A stretch of 13,367 nt of DNA from an uncultured Bacteroidota bacterium (lineage in GTDB: Bacteria; Bacteroidota; Bacteroidia; Chitinophagales; Chitinophagaceae): NCBI GenBank assembly GCA_903905685.1, contig CAIVHI010000275.1:1-13367 (forward strand), read 5' to 3'. Positions within the stretch are counted from its first letter, which is position 1. The number at the start of each line of letters is the position of its first letter. The notes below the pieces were generated by a model. That model was given only the letters and a program-made list of their open reading frames with translations. It had not been told where the DNA came from and did no database searches. The position numbers and the translations under genes are program-made. This document shows, piece after piece, positions 1-7,784 of the stretch.

Positions 1-157
1 AGACCTTGCCGGATATCGTCATGCAGGAATCATGCATGGCGAGCCGGTAGCTGTGATAAACATGTGCCCACAACGATGCATCGCATTGCGCACGTCCCTG
101 AACGCCCATCAATGCGGCAATGACGCAAAAGCAAATATTTCTAATTGCAAGTTTCAT
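1..157 (-). CDS. Exported protein, 5' end only (possible OB-fold-like domain)
   Basis: Reading leftward from the ATG at 155-157 gives 52 residues before the window ends, with no stop. Residues 1-24 form a signal peptide: MKLAIRN, a hydrophobic core (ICFCVIAALMGV), then a GRAQ cleavage region typical of Bacteroidota. RAQC is not a good lipobox, so a lipoprotein is less likely. The mature start (CDASLWAHVYHSYRLAMHDSC followed by a SGKV segment) resembles the beginning of small exported proteins in which a Tyr/Arg-Leu stretch precedes a Cys-x-x-x-x-Gly-x-Val strand of an OB-like fold. I infer this from memory of the family. An in-frame ATG three codons upstream (164-166) is an alternative start. 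No TAnnTTTG element is visible between the upstream terminator and the start, so the gene may depend on read-through from the upstream gene or on a promoter I cannot recognise. Function unknown. Confidence 0.7.
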   Translation of the reverse strand, partial: MKLAIRNICFCVIAALMGVQGRAQCDASLWAHVYHSYRLAMHDSCMTISGKV

Positions 158-180
158 TTTGAACATTTTATATTGAAAAA

Positions 181-209
181 GGTCGCTATGCACATGGTGC
201 ATAGCGACC
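181..209 (-). terminator. Intrinsic terminator of the PLD-like gene
   Basis: A perfect 13-bp inverted repeat (GGTCGCTATGCAC at 181-193 and GTGCATAGCGACC at 197-209) encloses a 3-nt loop. On the minus strand it is followed directly by TTTTT (176-180), which is the expected form of a Rho-independent terminator. It starts 16 nt after the stop of the PLD-like gene. The plus-strand side has only an A-run, so it should act on minus-strand transcripts only. The next minus-strand start codon lies just 18-24 nt after the stem. Confidence 0.9.
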
Positions 210-224
210 TAAAAAAGCGATCGA

Positions 225-2714
225 TTACTTTACCAGTAGCTTCTTGACTTCGGAGAATGCGCCAAAAGACACCCTCACCAAGTAAACGCCTGGCTCGGCA
301 ATGGTGCAGCCTGCGGTGTGCAAGCCTTGCGACTGATTGGTTGATGACGAGCTCCAAACGGTTTGGCCGAGCAAGTTGCAAACCGATACGTTCACATCTG
401 CATTGTCTGTCAGCATATAGGCAAAAGTCACGTTCCTGCCCGAAGGATTGGGATAGATTTCGAAAGAGCCCAAGTCGTCGTAATTATGGTTGGCGACAAA
501 AAGTGACGGTGTTGAGAAAGTTGTGGAACCGGTGAACAGGCCTGATGAAGTTGAAGAACAATTGGCTTGTACTTGAACGGCATAAACCACACCCGATGTA
601 AGCCCGGTAATGGTGACCGACGTAGTTGCACTTGTAGTAGTGGTCCAAGTAGTGGAGCCGCTAACGCAATACCTGATGGTATATCCGGCAGCACCCGCAA
701 CCGCCGCCCAGGAAATGACCGCAGATGTAGTGGTGATGGAGGAAACGGTTACCCCTGTAGGCGTGCCGCACGAGGGCGGGATACAATTCGGGATGGATGT
801 CAGCGTGCCACCAAATGTTGCGTAGTTGGCAACGAAAGACTGGTAGTAGATGTTGGCAACAGTGTCGTTATGGATAATCAGGGTGTTTTCGTCATTCAGC
901 GTATTGGCAGATGTCGTCCAGTTGTGAGAGCCGGTCAAAACCGTTGGGTCGGAACAATTGTTGGACGGGTCGACTATCACCATTTTGTTGTGGTATACAT
1001 ACGTTGACGACACATAGGTTTTCAACATAGAGCCCAATCCCGATGTAAGGATCGGATATGCTGCACCCGTGTTGCTATATTGGTCTACAATACCTGCAGT
1101 GTAAACACCGGCGGTATTGCGTGCCACAATGGCGTTGGCATCGGCAGCAACCGTCAAATCATAAACACCAAAGTACATATCGGTATTTGCCGAATCGATG
1201 GTGGAAATGATGTGTGTGTTGGTGGCATCGGATGGACTGAAGTACAATTCAACGGTCCTGCCCCCGATATTGAAGGTGTGGCGACCGAGATCGGTCTTGA
1301 AGGGGCCGAATTTGGACAGTGTTGGGTTGGGCGTCATGCCGGTATCTCCCCACATCATGTTGAACTCCAAGGTATAAACATGAGCCAAAGCAGAATCTTG
1401 CAGGAATAGGATATTGTTGGCGCAGCCATTCAGTTGGGTTATGCCCCAGTCTTCTGAGCCCGTAGACACGATGGCATCATTGGGATTGGAGGAATTCGCA
1501 TCGATGATGATGAACTTGTTGTGCATGATGCCGTAGGCACTTGTTGTAGGACTTGCGAGCGTAGGAATACCGCTGTTCAGCAGCGCCAAACCCGTGTTCG
1601 ATTGGCTGCCATCATATATCCACCGCACCTTGATGCCCGAGAGGTAGGCATTGTTGATGGCGGTAGCGATATTGGCATAGCCGGAGCTTTGATTGTAATC
1701 GTATTGGGCGATATCGATGGAATATTTGGCACGATTGATATAGGCTACAATGGTGTCGGCCATACAGCTATTCAGGTAAACGGCATTTACACCGGTCGAA
1801 ACGCTATTGTCGACAGGCATGTTGAAGTAGATGGCCATTGACCCCGAAGAACCCGACCCTCCTGAACAAGAAGGTGTGACAAAAGTGGTTGATGAGCTGT
1901 AGGCACTCACCCCACCTGTTTCGCAAACGGTTTGTACTTCAAACTCATAAGCGGTTCCGCAAGTCAGGCCTGTATAATCGAAGGTGGCCGAACCGCAAGT
2001 AGCGGTGCTCCAGCTTCCACTCCCCACCGGGCGGTATTGCAAGTTGTAGCTGGTAGCTCCTGCAACAGCCGCCCAAGTGAGCGTCGCCGAACTTGTCGTG
2101 ATGCTCGATGCTGCGAGTCCTGTTGCTACAGGGCAAGAAGAAGTGCTTCCGTCAACCGTGCCGTCAATCACCAAATCCATCACTTGAAACGTGCCGTGCA
2201 CGCTGCTTGCGTTGAAGCCATAGATGCGGAACATCAGCGTGGAAGGATAGGCAACGGAGACGGAGGCCGTCCAAATGGAGCTCACGGTGTCGCCACAAGT
2301 GGAGTTCTTCGGAAAGTTGTCCGAGCCTTCGTCAATCCAAGTAGTACCGCCATCAGTACTGTAGGCGTAGCGCACGTTGTTGGGTCCGGTTGTGGAGCGG
2401 CGGATGGCCACATGGAAATCGGTAACATTCAGCGTATATCCCGAATTAGGGGCAGCGGTCACTTCCACTGCCGCTTCGGTTGAAGAATAGGTAGTTGATG
2501 CGGAAAAGTTGGTGGTGGAAAAGCCGCCCAAGGTACAAGGCGCAGTGGGCTCGGCGGCACCATTCACCCGATTCAAATTCGTTCCGGTGGCATTGGTAGC
2601 CACAGAAGCCAAAACACCGGCAGTATCGGTATTATACACTAAAATTTGGGCGTTTGCGCGGCCAAAAAGTCCCAATGTCGCCACGATCACCAGCAGCTTG
2701 AATAAAGTTTTCAT
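225..2714 (-). CDS. Exported phospholipase D-like protein with FN3 domains and T9SS type A sorting domain
   Basis: 829 residues from the ATG at 2712-2714. This start is preferred over an ATG 41 codons upstream because it opens a clean signal peptide (MKTLFKLLVIVATLGLFGRANAQ, 1-23) and has GGAG 5-6 nt before it. Residues 24-190 look like an all-beta sandwich. FN3 domains lie at about 195-283 and 648-735, and a PLD-like catalytic region lies between them (about 295-640). The two HKD motifs are H398-x-K400-x4-D405 with G419-S420-E-D422, and H575-x-K577-x4-D582 with G595-S596-H-N598. In the first, the usual Asn after GS is Asp. Residues 750-829 are a T9SS sorting domain (YPNP near 754, ending KKLLVK), so the protein should cross the outer membrane and be released or surface-anchored. 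HKD enzymes hydrolyse phosphodiesters in phospholipids or nucleic acids through a phosphohistidine. Which substrate applies here cannot be read from the sequence. A role as secreted nuclease, lipase or toxin-like effector is inference. Confidence 0.88.
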   Translation of the reverse strand: MKTLFKLLVIVATLGLFGRANAQILVYNTDTAGVLASVATNATGTNLNRVNGAAEPTAPCTLGGFSTTNFSASTTYSSTEAAVEVTAAPNSGYTLNVTDFHVAIRRSTTGPNNVRYAYSTDGGTTWIDEGSDNFPKNSTCGDTVSSIWTASVSVAYPSTLMFRIYGFNASSVHGTFQVMDLVIDGTVDGSTSSCPVATGLAASSITTSSATLTWAAVAGATSYNLQYRPVGSGSWSTATCGSATFDYTGLTCGTAYEFEVQTVCETGGVSAYSSSTTFVTPSCSGGSGSSGSMAIYFNMPVDNSVSTGVNAVYLNSCMADTIVAYINRAKYSIDIAQYDYNQSSGYANIATAINNAYLSGIKVRWIYDGSQSNTGLALLNSGIPTLASPTTSAYGIMHNKFIIIDANSSNPNDAIVSTGSEDWGITQLNGCANNILFLQDSALAHVYTLEFNMMWGDTGMTPNPTLSKFGPFKTDLGRHTFNIGGRTVELYFSPSDATNTHIISTIDSANTDMYFGVYDLTVAADANAIVARNTAGVYTAGIVDQYSNTGAAYPILTSGLGSMLKTYVSSTYVYHNKMVIVDPSNNCSDPTVLTGSHNWTTSANTLNDENTLIIHNDTVANIYYQSFVANYATFGGTLTSIPNCIPPSCGTPTGVTVSSITTTSAVISWAAVAGAAGYTIRYCVSGSTTWTTTTSATTSVTITGLTSGVVYAVQVQANCSSTSSGLFTGSTTFSTPSLFVANHNYDDLGSFEIYPNPSGRNVTFAYMLTDNADVNVSVCNLLGQTVWSSSSTNQSQGLHTAGCTIAEPGVYLVRVSFGAFSEVKKLLVK

Positions 2715-2834
2715 AAAATCTCCGTTTTTAATATTGGATTCCAAATCGTAAAAATTACCCCCTACACCATCCTCACAACCTCTATCGCATAAGCGCAAGG
2801 CTCCTCCCGTCGGGAAGGGTAAAATAATGTGGAG

Positions 2835-2842
2835 CAAAACTA
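2835..2842 (-). promoter_or_regulatory. Candidate Bacteroidota -7 element for the PLD-like gene
   Basis: The minus strand reads TAGTTTTG, a perfect match to the Bacteroidota -7 consensus TAnnTTTG. No good TTTG is present 17-23 nt upstream. Transcription would start near 2829, giving a leader of roughly 115 nt before the ATG at 2714. The rest of 2715-3003 holds no ORF or clear hairpin that I can support, and I see no convincing terminator for the upstream hydrolase gene. Confidence 0.45.
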
Positions 2843-3003
2843 TAATTTAAAGGAGTTCCCTGTATTAAGTTTGAATTAAGGAATTGTTTCGCGCACCGGG
2901 TAAGTGTGCAACGTCGCCGGCATGACATTGGCGGGAGGGGAATTGCGCTGTGCGTTTTTTGCGCTATAGGGTGTAATTGATGCCTTTGCACACCCACTTT
3001 GCG

Positions 3004-4815
3004 TCAATGTACCACCGGGAGCGATATGTAGGATGCGTACTTGCCCCCGTGATGAATGGTTTGGGTGGCCTTGATGAAGTCGGCCTCATTCGCCAAGAAA
3101 ATGTTGGGGACGTATTTTTGGGGATTACGGTCGTAGAGGGGAAACCAAGTACTTTGAATCTGAACCATCAGGCGATGCCCTTTCTTAAAAACATGATTGG
3201 CCTCATGGAGGTCTATGGTGTATTCTTCCACCTTGTAGGGCACCACGGCCTCAGGCGCGGAAAAGCTCACACGGAAGCGGCTTCGGAAGATTTCGGAAGC
3301 CACAATTAGCTCATTCCCGCTCATTTCGGGTTTGGATTTGTCGATGTCGGGATATACATCAATCAATTTCACCACCCAGTCGGCATCCGAGCCGGTGGTG
3401 GCTGCAAAAACGTGGGCCACTACATTGCCGGTAATGACCACGTCGGCCTCCAAAGGCTCCCCGGTATAACTCAACACATCCGGGCGGTGGTCCACAATCC
3501 GCTGGTCTTCCGTGAGCCAGTCTTCCCAGTTCGAACTATCCGAATAGGTGATTTCAATGGGCCGAGACCGGTACATGACCGGATTTTCAGGGTCGCTGAT
3601 GTAGCTATCGGCTCCGGCCTCCCCCTTTTTATCCAATTCCAACCGTTTCCCGGCTTGGAGGTACAAATTTCGGGCCTCGGTAGCCGGGGGCCAAACATCA
3701 TAACTCTGCCACACATTCGAACCCGTCTGGTAGCAGGTGGCATTTTTCAAGGGCATTGGCCCCCAGCCTTTAAGCCAGTAGTCGAACCATTGTTTTTGGT
3801 ATTCCCTAAACTCTGCCCCAGTATTTCGGTGCATGTCGTATTGACCCACGATGCTGGCATCGCGGTCGGCCCATTGCCCATGCTTCCAAGGGCCCATGAT
3901 GAGGTAGTTGTAGTTGTGCGTATCGAATTGCTCCATCTTGGCATACAAGGCCTGCGGACCAAACGCATTTTCTTGGTCCCAATACCCACCAACATGCAAA
4001 ATGGGGATGACAGGTGTATCGCTATAATTGAGCGGAGACTTCAAGCGCCAATAATCGTCGTAGTAGGGATGCACCACAAAATCATTCCAGGTAGGAATCT
4101 TGCCATGAAAGTATTTCTTGTTGACATTCGACAAAGGCCCCAATTCGAGATACCATTGGTAGAGGTCGTAGCGGGAAAATGGGAACACCCGTTCGTCGGG
4201 CCCCGACTCTTCGCTATAACTGTATTCGAAGGAGAAGGAAAGCCGAAATGCACCGTTGTGGAAGTAGTCGTCGCCGAGAAAGAAGTCGCCCACAGTGCCC
4301 TGCGGAGATACCGCCTTTAATGCAGGGTGCGGCTTCAGCCCGCTGATCAACGCCATCTCGCCGGGATACGAAATACCCAATTGCCCCATCCGTCCGTTGG
4401 TCTTGCAGTGGTGCAGCAGATACTCCACCAGGTCATAGGTGTCGGTCGCCTCGTTTATCCCGGTGTCGCGCTTCGTGAACGGACCTTCCATAATGAAACG
4501 CCCTTCACTCTTTTGCTTGCCCCTGATGTTCTGATAAACGAAAATGTAGCCGTCGGTAGCCATGTTAGAGACGTAGGGGTCGCGCTCCGGACTGATGAGG
4601 CCCATGTTCCAGTCGGGATAGGGCGACCGCATGATGAGCACAGGCAGCGAATCGGCATTGCCGATCGGCGTGAATATCCGTGTAAAAAGCCTCACCCCAT
4701 CGCGCATGGGTACCATGATTTCCTCCTTGCTGTAGCGCAGCGTATCTTTCTGCCCAAAGCCATGTTGCCACAGACCTATCAATACGGAAAGAACGGCTAT
4801 ATGTTTGCTACCCAT
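3004..4815 (-). CDS. Exported CocE/NonD family hydrolase (peptidase S15-like)
   Basis: 603 residues, close to the usual length of bacterial CocE/NonD hydrolases with a leader. Residues 1-22 are a signal peptide (MGSKHIAVLSVLIGLWQHGFGQ). The alpha/beta-hydrolase domain spans about 30-345. The nucleophile is Ser149 in GISYPG, the acid is Asp280 in GGYWD, and the base is His312 in GPWKHG. Tyr66 in RSPYPD and Tyr150 fit the oxyanion-hole positions of this family, and NIRGKQKSEG (97-106) is the conserved NxRGxxxSxG segment. Residues about 350-600 form the C-terminal jelly-roll (PepX_C-like). Characterised relatives include cocaine esterase, glutaryl-7-ACA acylase and X-Pro dipeptidyl-peptidase, so ester, amide and Pro-peptide hydrolysis are all possible and the substrate is unknown. 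There is no T9SS tail, so it is probably periplasmic. It is divergent from mutS across 194 bp. No recognisable promoter or Shine-Dalgarno precedes it. Confidence 0.9.
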   Translation of the reverse strand: MGSKHIAVLSVLIGLWQHGFGQKDTLRYSKEEIMVPMRDGVRLFTRIFTPIGNADSLPVLIMRSPYPDWNMGLISPERDPYVSNMATDGYIFVYQNIRGKQKSEGRFIMEGPFTKRDTGINEATDTYDLVEYLLHHCKTNGRMGQLGISYPGEMALISGLKPHPALKAVSPQGTVGDFFLGDDYFHNGAFRLSFSFEYSYSEESGPDERVFPFSRYDLYQWYLELGPLSNVNKKYFHGKIPTWNDFVVHPYYDDYWRLKSPLNYSDTPVIPILHVGGYWDQENAFGPQALYAKMEQFDTHNYNYLIMGPWKHGQWADRDASIVGQYDMHRNTGAEFREYQKQWFDYWLKGWGPMPLKNATCYQTGSNVWQSYDVWPPATEARNLYLQAGKRLELDKKGEAGADSYISDPENPVMYRSRPIEITYSDSSNWEDWLTEDQRIVDHRPDVLSYTGEPLEADVVITGNVVAHVFAATTGSDADWVVKLIDVYPDIDKSKPEMSGNELIVASEIFRSRFRVSFSAPEAVVPYKVEEYTIDLHEANHVFKKGHRLMVQIQSTWFPLYDRNPQKYVPNIFLANEADFIKATQTIHHGGKYASYISLPVVH

Positions 4816-5009
4816 ATTCGGGGGCGAAAGGTACTATGAAATGGCAGAATTTTACGCTTCGGAGAGGTCGGCATACGGGGCATTTGGAAAGAAAGTGTGT
4901 AGTTGGAAACGGCGGGCGACGACAGCTGAGCTTCCAAGTTATCCACCCAATATCAACACTTGCGGCGTAGCTAAACGGATAAACACTTTAACGGGGTACT
5001 TTTACATCT

Positions 5010-7634
5010 ATGGCCACCGGTAAAATTGCCGAAACCCCGCTGATGAAGCAGCATCGGGATATCAAAAACAAATATCCTGATGCCATCCTGCTTTTTCGCG
5101 TCGGCGATTTTTACGAGATGTTCGATAACGATGCCGTCATCGCCTCCAATGTGCTGGGCATCACCCTCACCAAGCGCGCCAATGGGTCGGCCACTTTTGT
5201 AGACCTGGCGGGCTTCCCCCACCACTCCCTCGATACCTACCTGCATAAATTGGTGAAGGCCGGCTATCGTGTGGCCATTTGCGACCAACTGGAAGACCCA
5301 AAAACGGCAAAGGGCATTGTGAAGCGCGGTGTTACCGAGTTGGTCACTCCAGGCATTGCCACCAGCGACAAGCTGCTCGAAAATCGCACCAACAACTTCT
5401 TGGCCGCCCTTCACCTTACCGACACGGTTTGCGGCGTGGCGTTTCTGGACATTACTACCGGCGAATTTTATACCGCCGAGGGCGATGCCGACTACATGGA
5501 CAAACTCCTCCAGAGCTTCCAGCCATCGGAGGTCATTTTGTCGAAATCGCGGGTGAAGTATTTCAAGGAACATTTCGACCCCAACGTCTATACCTTCCCG
5601 CTCGAAGATTGGATTTTCAAGGAGCAGTATGCTTACGACACGCTCGTTCAACACTTCCAAACCCAATCGCTGAAGGGCTTTGGGGTGGAAGACTTGAAGG
5701 CGGCCATCACGGCCTGCGGGGTGGTTATCCACTACATTCGGGATACCGAGCACATCGACCTGCGCCACATCAACGCATTGCAACGCATTGCGGCGTCCGA
5801 CTTCCTGTGGATGGACCGCTTCACCATCCGCAACTTGGAGTTGATATCGGGAGCCCACGAAGCCGGCGGCAACCTGTTGCAGGCCATCGACCACACCGTT
5901 ACCCCCATGGGTGCCCGCATGATGAAGCGTTGGCTGGTATTTCCATTGTTCGACATCGGCAAAATTGAGCAGCGGCTCGATATGGTGGAACACCTGATAG
6001 CGCAGCAGGACCTGAACCACGACATCCTGAAACTGCTGAAGCAGACGGGCGACGTGGAACGGCTCATAGGCAAGATACCGCTGAAGAAAATCAACCCCCG
6101 CGAAGTGCTGCAAATGGCGCGAAGCCTGAAACACATGGCCGAAATAAAAGTGCTTTGCGCTGCATCAGATTTCGCTCCGCTGCAACAACTCCTTGCCGTA
6201 CTGCAACCTCTGGAAGAACTCCAGCAGCAGATTTTCAAAACCATTGCCGAAGATGCCCCCGCCTTGGCAGCGAAGGGGGGGATGATAAAAAAAGACGTGT
6301 CGGAAGAACTGGACCACTTGCGCCACATTTCGCGAAGCGGCAAAGACTACCTGGCGTTCATTCAGCAGCAGGAATCGCTTTCCACGGGCATCAGCTCGCT
6401 TAAAGTGAACTACAACAATGTGTATGGCTACTACCTGGAGGTGACCCACGCCCACCGCGACAAGGTGCCGCCTACATGGATTCGCAAGCAGACGCTCACC
6501 AATGCCGAGCGGTACATCACACCGGAGCTTAAAGAATACGAAGAAAAAATATTGGGTGCCGAGGAGAAGATATTGGCGATAGAACTGGACCTCTATCGCC
6601 GCCTACTCCTCGATACCGAGCCCTACATTGCCGCCATCCAAGCCAATGCCCATGCCATAGCCCAGTTGGATTGCCTGTTGTGCTTTGCCGCCAATGCCGT
6701 GAAATACCGCTACCGCCGCCCCAAGGTAGTGAACGAGCCCCTCCTCGACATTACCGAAGGCCGCCACCCGGTAATAGAGCAACGCCTGCCTCCCGGCGAG
6801 AGCTTCATTGCCAACGACTTGAAGCTGAACAAGGAAGATACACAAATCATCATCCTCACCGGCCCCAACATGAGTGGTAAGTCGGCCTTGTTGCGCCAAA
6901 CAGCCATCATTACACTCATGGCCCACATGGGTAGCTTCGTGCCGGCACGTGAGGCGGTGATAGGCCTTACGGATAAGATATTCACACGGGTGGGCGCGTC
7001 GGACAACCTGAGTGGTGGGGAGAGTACATTCATGGTGGAGATGAACGAAACCGCCAGCATCATCAACAACATCTCGGAGCGCAGCCTGGTGCTGCTCGAC
7101 GAGATTGGGCGGGGCACGAGTACATACGACGGCATATCGATAGCCTGGTCTATAGTGGAGTACCTGCACAACACCGCTGCCAAGCCCAAAACCTTGTTTG
7201 CCACCCACTACCACGAACTGAACGAGCTGGAGAACCAGCTTCCACGGGTAAAGAATTACCACATCACCCATAAAGAGACCGGCAATAAAGTGGTATTCCT
7301 GCGCAAGTTGGCCCCGGGCGGCAGCCGGCACAGCTTCGGTATCCAAGTGGCCCGCATGGCCGGCATGCCGCCCACGTTGCTTAACCGGGCCAACGAGATA
7401 TTGGCCGTGCTGGAAGAGAAACATGCCGCCCAACCCGACAACCGTACCGACTTGAAGGTGAAGAAAATCAAGACCGCACCGCAATACCAGCTCAATATTT
7501 TCGACGGCATCACCGAAGACATTCGCCGCATCCAGCAACTGCTCGACGAAACCGACGTCAACACCCTCACCCCCGTTGAGGCGCTGCTGAAACTCAACGA
7601 GATGAAGAACATTGTGAAAACATATAGGAAGTAG
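5010..7634 (+). CDS. mutS: DNA mismatch repair protein MutS
   Basis: 874 residues, full length for Bacteroidota MutS. MutS recognises mismatches and small loops as a dimer and, with ATP, recruits MutL. In this phylum MutL itself normally carries the nicking endonuclease, because MutH is absent. Domain I carries the mismatch-reading Phe-x-Glu (GDFYEMF, Phe34 and Glu36). A connector domain follows (about 130-260), then the lever/clamp core (about 270-590). The ABC-type ATPase (about 600-800) has Walker A GPNMSGKS at 618-625, the MutS signature LSGGEST near 667-673, Walker B LVLLDE ending at Asp697-Glu698 followed by IGRGTST, and the ATHYHEL switch with His733. All catalytic motifs are intact. 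The start is set by the typical N-terminus ending in TPLMKQ, and it lacks a Shine-Dalgarno. It is divergent from the hydrolase gene. I see no T-tailed hairpin after the stop. Confidence 0.98.
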   Translation: MATGKIAETPLMKQHRDIKNKYPDAILLFRVGDFYEMFDNDAVIASNVLGITLTKRANGSATFVDLAGFPHHSLDTYLHKLVKAGYRVAICDQLEDPKTAKGIVKRGVTELVTPGIATSDKLLENRTNNFLAALHLTDTVCGVAFLDITTGEFYTAEGDADYMDKLLQSFQPSEVILSKSRVKYFKEHFDPNVYTFPLEDWIFKEQYAYDTLVQHFQTQSLKGFGVEDLKAAITACGVVIHYIRDTEHIDLRHINALQRIAASDFLWMDRFTIRNLELISGAHEAGGNLLQAIDHTVTPMGARMMKRWLVFPLFDIGKIEQRLDMVEHLIAQQDLNHDILKLLKQTGDVERLIGKIPLKKINPREVLQMARSLKHMAEIKVLCAASDFAPLQQLLAVLQPLEELQQQIFKTIAEDAPALAAKGGMIKKDVSEELDHLRHISRSGKDYLAFIQQQESLSTGISSLKVNYNNVYGYYLEVTHAHRDKVPPTWIRKQTLTNAERYITPELKEYEEKILGAEEKILAIELDLYRRLLLDTEPYIAAIQANAHAIAQLDCLLCFAANAVKYRYRRPKVVNEPLLDITEGRHPVIEQRLPPGESFIANDLKLNKEDTQIIILTGPNMSGKSALLRQTAIITLMAHMGSFVPAREAVIGLTDKIFTRVGASDNLSGGESTFMVEMNETASIINNISERSLVLLDEIGRGTSTYDGISIAWSIVEYLHNTAAKPKTLFATHYHELNELENQLPRVKNYHITHKETGNKVVFLRKLAPGGSRHSFGIQVARMAGMPPTLLNRANEILAVLEEKHAAQPDNRTDLKVKKIKTAPQYQLNIFDGITEDIRRIQQLLDETDVNTLTPVEALLKLNEMKNIVKTYRK

Positions 7635-7641
7635 AAGGTTG

Positions 7642-7693
7642 GCAGGTGATGGCGAAACAAGGGTAGCAATTATGTAACCTAAGTTACACCTGC
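7642..7693. repeat. Nested inverted repeats between mutS and the dehydrogenase gene
   Basis: The outer arms GCAGGTG (7642-7648) and CACCTGC (7687-7693) are perfectly complementary over 7 bp. They enclose the tighter dyad TGTAAC-CTAA-GTTACA (7673-7688). The two right arms share 2 nt, so both structures could not fully form together. No T-run follows on either strand, so this does not look like an intrinsic terminator. Confidence 0.5.
7673..7688. promoter_or_regulatory. Candidate operator: TGTAAC-N4-GTTACA dyad
   Basis: This is a perfect 6+6 bp dyad with a 4-nt spacer, centred about 30 bp before the -7 element at 7710-7717. It therefore covers the place where a -33 element would be expected. 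A symmetric site in this position is typical of a dimeric repressor or activator. No regulator gene adjoins, so the binding protein is unknown. Confidence 0.5.
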
Positions 7694-7709
7694 GGGTGCC
7701 GGGAAGGAC

Positions 7710-7717
7710 TACTTTTG
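7710..7717 (+). promoter_or_regulatory. Candidate Bacteroidota -7 element for the dehydrogenase gene
   Basis: TACTTTTG matches TAnnTTTG perfectly. The predicted transcription start near 7723 gives a leader of about 60 nt to the ATG at 7785. No good TTTG lies at the -33 distance. The TGTAAC/GTTACA dyad sits there instead. Confidence 0.5.
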
Positions 7718-7784
7718 AACTCCAAGACAATGGCATGGTTAATGCCAGAGCGTGAAGGGTTTAAAAAGACTGAAATTCCAAAAC

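Noticed and set aside
2940..3000. Possible terminator after the hydrolase gene (GGGTGT...ACACCC on the minus strand)
   Set aside because: The stem is 6 bp with a loop of about 15 nt and no T-run follows, so it is not convincing.
3412..4320. 302-codon plus-strand frame opposite the CocE-type hydrolase
   Set aside because: The hydrolase on the minus strand has a complete catalytic triad and domain structure. The plus-strand frame has no recognisable feature.
4939..4947. TTATCCACC, one mismatch from a DnaA box
   Set aside because: It is a single copy with no cluster, no AT-rich unwinding tract and no origin-type neighbours, so it is expected by chance.
4971..6134. Long open frame opposite mutS, and another at 6603-7736
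   Set aside because: Both are antisense to intact mutS, have no family resemblance or plausible start context, and are rich in residues expected from reading GC-biased codons backward.
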